A stretch of 64,000 nt of DNA from Jaltomata sinuosa (taxonomy: Eukaryota > Streptophyta > Magnoliopsida > Solanales > Solanaceae), in contig QJPP01002921.1 in NCBI GenBank assembly GCA_003996215.1, forward strand, positions 153,593 to 217,592, in the 5' to 3' direction. A model generated the notes under the pieces. That model saw only the letters and a program-made list of their open reading frames with translations, was not told the DNA's origin and did no database searches. Made by a program: the position numbers and the translations under genes. Within the stretch, counting starts at the first letter, position 1; every line of letters begins with the position of its first letter. Below, one piece after another: positions 32,036-43,892 of this stretch.

Positions 32036-35000
32036 TGTCATGACCTAATTTCTAGGGTCATGAATGCACCTACGGACCCCTGTAGGTAAACCAATCCCCG
32101 TAGCCCAGAATAGTTAGTGATGGGCTATACTCTAAGTAAGCATGCACAAGAAGAGAAGATAAGTGAAAGCAAGATAGAGAAAGCAAAGTGGAAGGAAGAA
32201 ATCTGGATATACATATATAGAAACTACACCATCCCATGACCTGGTATAAAAAGTACAGGAGCCTCTACTAAATATACGACGTACAAGAGAGTGTGAAAGA
32301 AAAATATACAAGTGCCTCTGAATAAACAAAAGAGTCAACAATACAAAAGAAGTGATATAGCCAAGCCCCGATCGCCAGGAGCATACACTATGTCTCGGAT
32401 GTCCAAAAGCGATGCACGAGTCTCTGCATCAACGGTGATAGCTCACATTAGAATCTGCACTAGGAAGATGCAAAAGTATAGTATGAGCACCATATGCAAA
32501 GCACTGGGTACCCAGTAGGCATTATAGGCCGTCTGAGCGTATATAGAATATAAAATTAGTAAATAGTAGATAAGAAGAAAAGGTCATAGAAGCAAATACA
32601 GAAAAGTACATGTAAGCTAGAAACATGAAGAAGGCATAGAAGAATACAAATAAGCCATGCTAGCCACAGAGGATATCTCACAGAACACAGGAAAAAAGGG
32701 TAGAGAATGCACCTGGGTCCTTTCAACAACAATATATACATAAAGTTTAATGAATAGGGCGGTGTACCAGTAACCTCAAATACAGGAAGGGAGGAAAGGC
32801 AAATAAGCATAAGCATGCTAATAATACAATCCACAAGGTAAGGATGACCATAAGTAAACTAGTAGGTAAGTACAATAGGAGTAAGTAAACTAATCTAACT
32901 ACAATCCCAACGAGTGCCCATATACCCGAGGATACATACAAGTGAAAACAAACCCTCCGGCATTCCATACTACCGGAGTGTACACTCAACAAATAGCAAA
33001 CAATGATGGAATCATGCAAAAACTGTATGATATGATATGAAGTCCCAGTGGTACCAGATGCACTTCCTTCAGCGCCCATAGGCCCAACAGTTAGGACCCA
33101 TAAAAGGCTTCCCCCGTATACCTCTACTCCCCCATATACCCTTCGTCTAGCACTCTCGATCGTAGACCCTAGTTCAGATTGACAAGGTCCATAGAGGTCT
33201 CCAAGACCACATACAATCACTCAATATCTCAATATGCACTTCAACCCTATTGAGTCTAGTATTAGCTTAAAAACTATGTCTACCACTCCAGCCCAACTGA
33301 GTCTAGTATCAGGTCAAAACAGTAATAAAAACCATGTCTAGCACTTTGGCCAGTCGAATCTTGAATCAATGTGAAAACTATCGCATAATCTTTTTTATCC
33401 CAAGAAAATCCATAAAACCAGTTTTAAATCCCTTTATAACTAAAAACGGGCCCTCATGGACATGCAAGGTTTAGAAAACTGGTGATAATCAGGCCCACAG
33501 CCATGTAGTAGTAAAACAATGCAGAAAATTTGTTTTCATGATAATGATGATATGATCAAATACAACCAACAGCTCAACAACTCACAATCAACCTATCGGC
33601 CATGCACATGCTCAATCTATTGTACATCATAGATAACCAACTTATAATTGCGAATAAATATCTGGGAATCATGGACATTTCACAATTATCCCACCATCCA
33701 TGGTCCAAAAGCATATGCAAAGGCCACACGAGGCTGCAAGGGTAATACCAAAATTAGCTCAACTACTAAAGCAAACAATATAAGGGCAGACAAAAGGAAG
33801 AGGACAAGGTCTAGGGTGCCAACCTAGTATGCCCAACCAAAAGATGCTAAATAGTACAATTATTCTCTATATAAGCAAAGTCTAAGATAGGTAAGCCATA
33901 ACCTACCTTGCATCCGACGAATAGCTGCTGGAAAGGCGTTGCCCGACCCCGAACTACTCTGAGAAGCCTCGAATTGCAATCAAACTATCAAGAACACAAT
34001 ATACTAATCAATACAATGCTAATGATACCTATAATGCTAATAATTAGTTGGGTCAAATTCTAGATCAAAAGTTGTCATGTGGGCCTCATAACCCGAAATG
34101 GAAAACGAAAACTACCACAAGGTTCCCAACATTATTAGGAACACATTCTCTTAAATTTAGCAGAAAATGGGCAAGGGAAGGGCATAAAATAGCCCTTGGT
34201 CCAAAGAACAAATTAAGAAATCAAATGGAGAAATTAATGGGGAAGAGAAATAGAAACTTATAATTGATGATGAGGAATCGAATATGGGCACGAAAAAGCT
34301 ATCCCAACACTAAAAAGAGCTCCCACACAGCAGCTGAGCTTAAAGATCTAGAGAGAAAATTGAGGAGAATGTTTTAAAGGCTTAGAATGAATGAAGAAGA
34401 AGGCCCCATTTAAACAACCAGCGTTAGGCGCAGGCGCGGTCCATAGGGTCGTAGCGGCAGCACTGTTATGGCGGGTGAAGGAGCACATACGTGCCCTTGC
34501 TAAATCCACCAGGCACTGCAAGCGCATACCTAGGGAACGGGTGTAGATACACAGGTGCAGCTAAGGCACCACCACCGCGACTGTACCAGAAACAACAGCT
34601 ACCAGCTGCAACACAACACAAAACCAATCCAATCGCACCTTCGAGGAAAATTTTGAACCCCGTGGACACCAAACAAAGATGCTACCCTACCATAAATGAC
34701 ATTCTAGACTCAACGGAAGTCACAAAAATCTCAAACAAGGTTGGCTTAATTAAAAGTGGGTCCACACCCAAAAACCAATCTTTAACCAAAATGAAAGCCA
34801 ATAGCCTAAAATAAGTTTGGAAGGCTTGGGACCCAAACCAAAGGTTTCTTTAGGCCAAAGTCGACATTTTAGAGCTAATAGAACTGATGAAATTCTCATT
34901 CGAGGTCGTCTTATCCAAATGTTGACCAAAGTCAAACTTCAAAGTTCAACTGGTCTAAAACCTCAGAAAGTGAGATAAAACCAAACTAAAAGCTCCCAAA

Positions 35001-35276
35001 ACCCGACTAAAGGTCCAACTAGACCAAAATCTACACTCTGGAGCTAACAAAACTGTCAAAATTTGATTCCACGAATGCTTACTATGAATGTTGACTAATG
35101 TCAATGATTTCCTAAGTTAAGCTCTAAAATAAGGAAATGGTCATAACGACCTAACAAATAGCCCAGGTACGAAGCTACTGGTTCTAGCAAGTCATAAATG
35201 ACTTGGGGCCTCTACAGGTATGCTCTAGCAGTGCAAAGAAGGCAAAAACACAAACATGAATGGAAGGGTCATTACA
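32036..35276 (-). repeat. 3' LTR of element C (3241 bp)
   Basis: Plus-strand ends are TGTCATGACC and GGGTCATTACA. It matches K and the split 5' LTR (e.g. GAATCTGCACTAGGAAGATGCAA at about 32450, GATCTGCACTAGGAAGATGCAA at 61526). The left flank is AGCATGA. Open frames inside are not genes. Confidence 0.85.
34430..34565. repeat. CG-rich phrase block in LTR C
   Basis: GCGTTAGGCGCAGGCGCGG, GGTCGTAGCGGCAGC and following CG-rich text, with an equivalent block at 63445-63605 in the 5' LTR. It is at about 710-845 bp from the LTR start, as in K. Confidence 0.55.
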
Positions 35277-35727
35277 TCATTCACTACTAAAATGGACTTT
35301 CATCCTCAAAAGTCAAGAAAAAGGGAGTACCTAAAGGCTCAAACAACTGCGAATACTGACCTAGCATCTCTCTCTCAGTTTCTGAGGTAGCCTGCTTGAT
35401 CAGATGGTGCCTACAATGAACCTTAGCCACATGAATCTCTCTGGACCTCAATCTCCTAAAATCTCTAGCTAGAATGCTTATCGGCTCCTAAAAAAAACTC
35501 AAACTCTTATCTAACTGCACTAAATCCCACTGTAACATATGTGACTCATTCGGAACATAATGCTGCAATATGGACACATGGAAGACTTGGTGCATAGCTG
35601 AGAATATAAGAGACAAAGCTAGCAGATAAGCAACACTACCAACTTTCTAATGAATCTTAAACGGCCCAATATACCTGGGGATGAGCTTACCCCGCCTGCG
35701 AAAGCTTATCATGCCCTTCACGGGTGA
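35277..35727 (-). pseudogene. Chromodomain and integrase C-terminus, element C
   Basis: The minus strand at 35492-35335 reads RRLRSREIHVAKVHCRHHLI, then SETEREMLGQYSQLFE, a degenerate chromodomain. Upstream at 35640-35720 is KGMISFRRRGKLIPRYI, the start of a GPY-type module. H interrupts the gene right here; the other half is at 37237. Confidence 0.78.
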
Positions 35728-37236
35728 TTTTTGATAATGCTCAAGCGTTCTCTCCTATATGGAGGTATCGGTGATTATTAGAGCAAAACATATTTATATA
35801 TTCCCAATGAGAGTCAGGGTCGATCCCACAAAGAATTGGTGACTAGCCAAGTCGATTGTAAAGAAAAGACTTCACAACGAGAGTAGTTTTTTTATCAATA
35901 ACAAAAATAAAGAAAGGGGGTAATTGGGAAATCAGTCACAATTCACAATTTAAAGCAAGACAAGAAAGTAAAAGTGGGTGTAAATAATGAGAGAGGATGA
36001 CTAGGGATGTGTGTCAAATGGGACTCAAATACAGGTTAGGGTGCTTACTCATTCATATAAATTCTCACTAAACGACATGGATAACATTGGTTTTAGGCAT
36101 GCTTGTTAATATCTCGATCAAACAATCATATATCCAATGGTTTTTATTCAAACACCATTGTTTAGGAAATAACCAACCAATATATGCTTGGGGAGGTCAC
36201 TCTATTTCTAGCTTAGACCCTTAAATAAGTATTTCTGGTGAATTAAGCTATTTCTAGTCTCAATCGAAGTGGAATCTCAAGTACCCACTAACAATTTCAC
36301 ATCCGAAATTATAAACCCCTTTTGCGAGCAACAACACAATCAAGTGAGGTAAATCAATGTTTGCAACTATCAATTTTAGAGTTAAAATATGGTGAACTCA
36401 CTAGACCCATGTCACATTAGCAATTAGAAACACAAATTAGCAACACCCATACCCTTTTATCAAGCACCTATTATCAACACATCCTTGGAAAAGAGATTTA
36501 GCTACTCATGCTAAAGAAATAAAGAACAATACCAAATGGGTAAGTCAAATTCCCTTTCATTCTAGCTAAATAGTCAATATTCAAGCTCAATTTTTACAAG
36601 AAGGGTGATTCCAAGAGTTAGGAAGAAGGAATTGAAGTGAAACCCTCTTCTTCTTTCTTGAAGAGAAAACTTGCTCACTACTCAAAGCTTTTCAATTCTC
36701 TATCAAAAACTATTCAAAAATATCCCTGAAATGGGTTTTAGAATGTTCCGAAAATGTCATACCAAAATGGAAAAAATTGCCCTTTGGGAGTTGTGTGGTG
36801 CGATATGTGGATCGCACATCTTGATGTGCACATTGCACAGCTCTGTTCAGTGGACCAATGACTTCACTAGATTTTGGAGCTCCATGCAAAGTGGGGTGTG
36901 GTTCACACCAAGCAATGTGAATGTTGCACAGCGACTGCACCATTAAACAGATCCTTCAGCTAACTCTGAGCTTTATGCGGTGGGAGGTGCAGACCGCACC
37001 AATGACTGTACATGTCGCACGAGGTCCGCACCCTTTGGCAGGACCTTTATCTTGTTTGATCACTTCACACTTCAACTCCTTTTAGGCTCTTTTTTGGTCC
37101 ATTTCTTTGTTTTCTCTTTGATCACAAGTACCTGCATACAAATCAATAAAGGCCATAAGAACCTCTTAATCTCATCAAAACATAGAAATAATTAATTATT
37201 AAATGCTCAAAAATTTGTTACACTACCGACTTATCA
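35728..37236 (-). repeat. Solo LTR H (Athila type) inside the integrase of C
   Basis: The minus-strand LTR starts TGATAAGTCGGTAGTG at 37236 and ends GAGCATTATCA at 35732, the same ends as F. It is flanked by GGTGA (35723-35727) and GGAGA (37237-37241), a one-mismatch 5-bp repeat, with four extra T between the left repeat and the LTR end. Joining the flanks gives a continuous integrase frame (VFLLVSPVKG). No internal region, so it is a solo LTR. Confidence 0.82.
36785..37035. repeat. CG-rich phrase block in solo LTR H
   Basis: GTGTGGTGCGATATGTGGATCGCACATC, GTGTGGTTCACACC, GAATGTTGCACAGCG and GCAGACCGCACC. Same phrase type and LTR offset (about 205-450 bp) as J. Confidence 0.6.
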
Positions 37237-38240
37237 GGAGACACTAAAAGGAAAACCTGATCACGAACACTAAACTCTAAGACACGAAGTCTACAATCTG
37301 TGTAGCTCTTTTGCCTACTCTTGGCTGCCCGAAGTCTGTCCTAAATCACCTGAACTCTGTCTAATGAATCACGAAGAAGGTTTATACTCTGCAACTGAGA
37401 CTCAAAACCATCAAACCAACCCACATTCGATCTGTAATTCCTACCATACAATGTCTCAAAAGGCGCCATACCAATACTCAAGTGATAACTGTTATTATAA
37501 GCAAACTTTTCCAAAGGCACATACTGATCTGATGAACCCCCAAAATCAAGAACGCAGGCCCATAACATATCCTCTAGGACCTGGATGGTCCTCTCGAAAT
37601 GGCCATCTGTTCGAGGATGAAATACAATTGTGAGCTAAACCTTTGTACCCATCTCTCACTGAATAGTCCTCCAAAACTTAGATGTGAACTGAGTACCATG
37701 GTCTGAAATAATAGAAGTTGACAACCCATGCAAATGAACAACCTCTCAGAGATAAATTTGAGCCAAACTATGTGCACTATAGGAAGAATGAACCGGCAAA
37801 AAGTGTGCAGACTTAGTTAGCCTATCAATAATACCCCAAATAGAGTCAAACCCTTGAGAAGTATGTGGAAACCATGCTATGAAGTTCATAGTGATCTCCT
37901 TCCACTTCCACTTAGAAATGAGAAGTCTCTACATTAATACACCAGATCTCATATGCTCGAACTTAACCTGATGATAGTTCAAGCACCGAGATAAAAACTT
38001 TGTTATGTCACTCTTCATACCACTCCACTAGTAAAGTTGCCTCATGTCTCTATACATCTTAGCTGCACCCATATGGATGGAATATATAAAATAATGAGCC
38101 TCACAAAGAATAAACTGAATCAAATCCCCAACTCTCAAAAAACAAAGGTGACTATCAAATTTATGAACACCATCAGAATCTAAAGCAGCCCTACTAGCCT
38201 CACCCCGAGAAACCTAGTCATGAATATCATACAACCGCTG
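37237..38240 (-). pseudogene. Integrase core, element C
   Basis: On the minus strand near 37710-37690 the core reads SIISDHGTQFTSKFW with the catalytic Asp intact, and near 37600 GHFERTIQVLEDM with the Glu intact. The frame 37568-37341 continues through LEKFAYNNSYHLSIGMAPFETLYG. The zinc-binding part lies at about 37960-38080 and is degraded. Frameshifts separate the pieces. Confidence 0.85.
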
Positions 38241-38860
38241 ATCCTTAAACTAATCACTGAATTTGATCAACCAGAGTAGAATAGATCTCAACACTAGAAA
38301 GAACTCTGCTGGGATCTAACAAGTCAATCCTAACCAGACAGTTAGTGAAGGATTGGATGTCCAAGGACAACGGTCACTCCAAAACTGAAAGAGAAGCCAA
38401 GCTAACGATACTCACTGCCTTCTGGCTCAAGGCATTCACTACCAAATTTGCCTTGCCTGGATGGTAAAGATTAGTAAAGTCATAGTCCTTCAGTAACTCA
38501 ACCTATCTATACTTCCTAGAATTTAGTTTTTGCTACCTCGTGATATACAAAAGACTGGTGGTGAGTGTAGATCTCATAGTGAACTCCATATAGATAATGC
38601 CACCAGATCTTGAGCGCAAAGACTACCGTTGCCAACTCCAAGTCATGAGTGGGGTTGTTATGCTTGTTATCCTTTAGCTGCCTCAATGCATATGCTATCA
38701 TAAGACCCTATTTTATCAACACACAACCACGACCAACTAATGAAGCATCACAATACACTGAGAAGCCCTGACCTTCAATTGGAAATGTCAACACCAGAGC
38801 TGAAGTCATTAAGGCCTTAAGCCTCTGTAAGATATCCTCGCACTAATCAGACCACTCAAA
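38241..38860 (-). pseudogene. RNase H domain, element C
   Basis: The minus strand reads YCDASLVGRGCVL near 38750, then MIAYALRQLKDNKHNNPTHD and LELATVVFALKIWWHYLYGV over 38701-38560. The frame is broken after THHQSF. The DADALSR-type end is not intact. Confidence 0.82.
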
Positions 38861-39640
38861 TGGGACATCCTTCCTAGTCATCCTAGTCAAAGGTGCTGTT
38901 ATGGAACAAAATCCCTCAAGGAACTTCATGTAGTATCCTGCAAACCCAACAAAACTGTGAACCTTGGTAGGAGTAGTAGGTCTTGGCTAATCACGAATGA
39001 CTGATATCTTCCCTGGGTCTACCCTGATCCCATCCTTAGACACCACATGCCCTAGGAATGCTACTAACTCAAGCCAAAAATAGCACTTTGAGAACTTGGC
39101 AGAAAGCTGATGATCTCTCAAAGTCTAGAGTACGATCCTCAAAGGCTGATTATGCTCCTCTCCACTCCGCTAGTATATCAATATGTCATCAATAAAGACT
39201 ATCACAATCAAATCCAAGTATGGCTTGAGCATCTTGTGCATCAAGTCCATGAAAGCTGCTGGGGCATTAGTTAGCCAAAAAGACATCACCAGGAACTCAT
39301 AATGGCCATATGGTGGATTGAATGATGTCTTAGAGATGTACTCAACCTTAATCCTCAACTGGTTGTAGCCTTACCTAAAATATGTCTTAGAAAACATTAT
39401 TGCACCCTGGAGCTAATCAAACAAGTCATCTATACGTGGCATTTGATACCTATTATAATCACATTATTCATCTGTCGATAATCAATATATATCTACATCA
39501 AGCCATCTTTCTTCTTTACAAATAGAACTTTAGCACCCCAAGGTGAAACACTCAGCCTGATGAAACCCGTACCTAACAAGTCCTGAAATTGAACCTTAAG
39601 CTCCCTCAACTCAGTTGGAGCCATATGATACAGAGTAATG
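38861..39640 (-). pseudogene. Reverse transcriptase, element C
   Basis: The palm motif VIVFIDDILIY is intact in the frame 39358-39170, preceded by FLVMSFWLTNAPAAFMDLM. Downstream the minus strand keeps SAKFSKCYFW, VAFLGHVVSKDGI and HSFVGFAGYYMKFLEGF. The N-terminal part (39370-39640) has several stops. Confidence 0.86.
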
Positions 39641-40330
39641 GAAATAGGTCATGTACCCAGCTCTAACTCAATGGCAAAGTCTATATCACTCTCAGGTGGA
39701 AGGCCTAGCAGGTCGGTAAAAAACACATCTAAGAACTCCCTAACCATAGGGACCGACTCTGGAGAAAAAGTGTCAATGCTAACATCCAGGACATATTCTA
39801 GATAAGGCAAACACCCATGTGAAATAAACTTCCTAGATTGAAGGCAAGAAATGATCTCAGATAGTGCACGGATAACAGGACCTTGCCATACAACTGGGAT
39901 ACGCAGGGCACGACTATGTTAATGATCTTGGCATAATAATCCAAAACTGTTCGGTGAGGGAATAACAAGTATATGCCCAGAATCACATCAAAGTCTAGCA
40001 TATATAAAATCATCAAGTCAACCCAAGTCTTAAGATCACCAACGTCTATCAAGCAGGATCAAATAATATAATCCACTGCTAAAGAATTGCCTACCAAGTT
40101 TACAAATGACACATGAATAGATAATAGCTCACTAGGAAACCCTAAACAATGAACAAACTAGAAAGAAACATACGAGCATGAAGAACTAGGATCAAACAAA
40201 GCTAAAGCTGACTGGCAGCAGATAAAATCATACTTGTGATCACCGTATTTGAGGCCTCTACCTCTAGTATACTAGGAACCGTATAAAACTAATTTCTACC
40301 TCCACTTGATCGATCACTATCTCGACCACC
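39641..40330 (-). pseudogene. Protease region, element C
   Basis: The frame 40052-39798 reads MLDFDVILGIYLLFPHRTVLD and SVHYLRSFLAF, recognisable as protease C-terminus plus linker. Its sequence is clearly different from D (no LYACY or RIYQNFP), so C belongs to a separate Tekay family. The active-site Asp segment (about 40200) is not readable. Confidence 0.72.
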
Positions 40331-41835
40331 TCACCTACCACGCTGGGCACCACCTCTACCCTGGACACTACCTCCTCTGACGAATGGCTAGACTAATCTC
40401 AAAGGCTGAACTAGCTGAGCAGCTGGCTGAACTGTACCCTACTGGGAGCACTCTCTGGAAAAGTTACTAATGATACCACACACATAACATTACCATGACG
40501 GCCCACCCTATAGATATGAAATGGCTAAACCTATATGGCCATAACGGCTTAATAGCCCAAATAATGTACCCCTCGATGACTAACCATTATAACCATGCTA
40601 ACTACCATAACTGAGATCTAACTCAGGCAGAACAAAAGTCTGAAGTGATGCCTGAACTGGCCAGCTAGACTGACCTTGATGCTGCTATGGTGATATCCTC
40701 GGCCCGATTGACCTGAACCTCTACCGCTGGAGTGGGAACCATTATATCTATCCTAATGGCGTGGGCCTACATCTCTGGCCCCTGAGTCCTGATGATGCAA
40801 ATCCTATATAGTGCATGTATGGTATGCTATAGCTTGAAACAGTCACCCACTAGCAACTAGTATCTCGCAAGTCTGTCGAAGCTCGGTCCTCAACCTCCAA
40901 ATAAACTGACAAACCCTGTCTGGCTCTGTAGGAATAATCATAGCCCCAAATAGAGGAAACTGGTGAAAATGGGTCTCACACTTAAACATTGTCATAGACC
41001 CCTGCATCAATCTGATGATTAGCTCTCTACGATGCTCATGGTAACTCTTAGGCAAGAACTTGGCCATAAAGGCCTTATAGAACTCTCTCCAAGTCAAATG
41101 AAGAGACTGAGAAGGTCTACAAGCTACATGGACTGTACACCAAATCTTAGTTGGGCCCTCCAACTGATAGGTAGTATAACCCACTCCATAAGTATCCAAT
41201 AGACCATGATGATGAAGCATCTCCTCGTAAGTAGAAATAAAGTCATAAGCATCCTATCGGGGAGCACTGGATAACCTCGGCAGGGATAATCTCAGATGCC
41301 AGCCCAAAGCCTTCTGCTCTGACTTTGGCATAGCTGGGCGAGGTGAAAGAGGTTAAGCAACTATAGGCATTGATAGAAACTATGTATAGGGAGCAGCAGT
41401 AGCAGGTTTCACTCTTGAACTCTGAACACCCAGGGCTACCCCCTGAGCAGATGTCTGGGACATATCAGAAGGATGACCACCAACCATACTTAACAAGTGA
41501 AAAAGCACGCTCTGAATATCTGGTGTAGAAGCTAAGGTTGGTGCTGATATTGAAGTTGCTACTGGCCCTGATGGCACCTGGGCTGCTCCCTAGTCCATGG
41601 GCTACTAGTCCAGACTGGCTAAGGATCATACTCGGCCTCAGGAGCTCTAATTTATGCCGGTGCTCGAGCAAATCCTTGGCCTCTACCTCTCTGACCACCT
41701 TGACCCCTAGCTGGAATCGGGTATGCTGGTGCTGAAGGATCGCCCTCGTTCGCTGCTGAAGATTATATATGACCCATCTGAGGAAGAGTGAATGGAAAAA
41801 ATGAGTTTCTAGTAAACCATCAAGGATAAGACGCA
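40331..41835 (-). pseudogene. gag, element C
   Basis: The minus frame 41220-40843 holds the gag domain: YTTYQLEGPTKIW, then LTWREFYKAFMAKFLPKSYH, RRELIIRLMQGSMTM and CQFIWRLRTELRQTCEIL. A zinc-knuckle remnant at about 40450-40490 reads CYVCGIISNFSREC, with the His replaced. The N-terminal low-complexity part is at 41836-41380 and starts about 140 bp after the primer-binding site. Confidence 0.82.
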
Positions 41836-41974
41836 CGATATAGAAGCAAGAAAAGATTCATGTTTTCTAAAATGCCATTGTTGCCCTCTGAAGATAGAGT
41901 ACAAATGTCTCTGCCCTAATCTTCAACACTCTACTAGACATTGACTCATATACTGATGACACCAATAAACCTAA

Positions 41975-41986
41975 GTTATGATACCA
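41975..41986 (-). other. Primer-binding site of element C
   Basis: The minus strand reads TGGTATCATAAC, against TGGTATCAGAGC in B. Initiator-Met tRNA type with three changes. Confidence 0.75.
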
Positions 41987-41989
41987 AGC

Positions 41990-42384
41990 AGTGGTGACCT
42001 GATTTCTCAGGTCATAATGGCACCTAAAGCCCCCCTATAGGTGAACCAATCCCCATAGTCCAGAATAGTTAATAATGGTCTACACTCTAAGACAGCACGC
42101 ACAAGAAGAGAAGATAAGACGAAGCAAGATATAGAAAGTAAAGTAGAAGGAAGCAATCTAGATATACATATGTAGAAACTACACCATCCCATGACCTGGT
42201 ATAAAAGTATACGATCCTCTACTAAATATACATCATACAAGAGAGTGTGAAAAAAATATACAAGTGCCTCTAAATAAACAAAAGAGTCAACTATACAAAA
42301 GAAGAGATATGACCAAACCCCGGTTGCTAGGAGTTCACCCTATGTCTTGGATGTCTAAAAGCATTGCATGAGTCTTCGTGTCAA
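41990..42384 (-). repeat. 5' LTR of element C, inner part
   Basis: From AGTGGTGACCTGATTTC (damaged TGTCATGACC) to GTGTCAA, where F begins. It aligns with 32036-32425. The remainder resumes at 61502. Confidence 0.83.
42380..42384. other. Target-site duplication of F, left copy (GTCAA)
   Basis: GTCAA directly precedes TGATAAG of F. The identical GTCAA is at 61502-61506. The unbroken LTR C at about 32429 reads CATCAACGG in this position. Confidence 0.88.
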
Positions 42385-43764
42385 TGATAAGTTGGTATTC
42401 TACCTACTTATTTAGCCTTTAATCTTATTCTCTTGCTAATAATAAGTGGAAAAATAGTGCAATTGACATGGATTACTTTATTTTACAGGTTTTTGTGTTT
42501 TAGAAGTGTTCAGGAATGATTCTGGTAAAAACAAGTCAAAATAGAGCTAAAGGGAGTTATTGATCACTGACAGTAAAATTCTCATTGCAACTTCGAGCTT
42601 TATGGAATGCGATCGCGATGAACAGGAAAACAAAGCCACATGACCACAAGGAAAAGTCCATGCAATCGCGCTCAACTATATGTCAAAGGTACGTGACCAC
42701 AATAGTAAGGTCATGCGAGTGCATTGAAGGAATTCACAGACCCTTGAAATCGCGTCGAAATCTCACGCGATCGCGAGGAAGAAGTCATCAGCTACAGGAT
42801 AAAATTGGAAAATCACATTCTTGTAAACCATAATACACATAAAAGCTTATTCCAGCCAGTTTGAATAGGGATCTGGATTATTCACAATTGTTCTTCAATA
42901 AATTCATCCATAATCTTAGAGTTACCAACTTAGGGCTAGCTTGGGGAGCAAGTTCATCCTCCAACATCATTGGAGTAAAGATTGGAAGCGTTTGTTGTGA
43001 AATCTTTTGTTCCTTTCTTCAACTCTTGCATTGTATTGCTAAATTAATAGGTGTGTTGGTTAATTTGAGATTTGAATATTGTGTTAGATATAAATAATAT
43101 TTGAGTTTGATTTCTTATCTTGTATTTACAATTTATTAAATATTTTCTAGTTTATGAATTGGGTCTTTGATTCTCTAATTAATCTTGTGCTTGAATTGAA
43201 TCCAAAGTGAGTGATCAACCCTTGGACTTGCCCTTTTTACCTTGATTTGGCTTGAAAGAGTAAATTAAGGTGGGGAAAGGTTAATTGGGACTAACTTGAG
43301 GCTCTAACCCTCATTTAAGGAGTTGGCTAGAAATAGTGATTCTAGTGTTGCTATAGTTGGAAGAGCTTTATTAATGCTTGGCTAGGTTCGAAAGAAATGG
43401 TTAAGAAATGGTTAATTCTTGATATATAATTGATACTTCCAAGGCTTGTTTCATTTGACCCATCATTAATCTAGTTTGTATTTGATAAACTTGTAATGGA
43501 TCGTATGGATTTGAGTAACGCCCATTCCAAAATCTCCCTTGTGATCCTTGCATTGGGAAGATTGGTCAACTTCACTTGCAACATCGTTCATTTTACTTTT
43601 TTTGCTCTTTGAACTTTAATAAGTTTCTTTAATTCTTTATTATCTCAATTGAGATTACATTATTTTCTGTGGGATCGACCCCGACTTTCATCGGGAATAT
43701 AAATTTTGTTTTGCTTTAAAAATTTCAATCACCTCCTCTTGGAGAGTGTATTTGAGCATTATAA
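42385..43764 (+). repeat. 5' LTR of element F (1380 bp)
   Basis: Starts TGATAAGTTGGTATTCTACC and ends GAGCATTATAA (CA changed to AA). By eye roughly 10% of positions differ from the 3' LTR over the first 240 bp; not computed over the whole. A CG-rich block lies at 42590-42785. Confidence 0.9.
42590..42785. repeat. CG-rich phrase block in 5' LTR F (GATCGCGATGA type)
   Basis: ATGCGATCGCGATGAACAGG, ATCGCGCTCAAC, AAATCGCGTCGAAAT and ACGCGATCGCGAGGAAG at 205-400 bp from the LTR start. The equivalent is at 60295-60470 in the 3' LTR. The same phrase recurs inside F at 45810-45970 and 46420-46515. Confidence 0.65.
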
Positions 43765-43768
43765 AAAA

Positions 43769-43786
43769 TGGTACCATTGCTGGAGA
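43769..43786 (+). other. Primer-binding site of element F (Asp tRNA type)
   Basis: TGGTACCATTGCTGGAGA, 4 bases after the LTR. It has five differences from the Asp tRNA complement, all C-to-T or G-to-A. Confidence 0.78.
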
Positions 43787-43892
43787 ATAATTTGGCTGTT
43801 GAGTTAGTTTAGAATTTGAGTTTACTTACTCTAGTTCAAATTTGTGAATCTTTGTTTTTGTTGTAGTTAATTTTATTTGGTTAATTGATTCT

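Noticed and set aside
32747..33220. 157-codon minus frame in 3' LTR of C
   Set aside because: The corresponding frame in the 5' LTR of C (61761-62012) and in K is broken, so it is not a conserved LTR gene.
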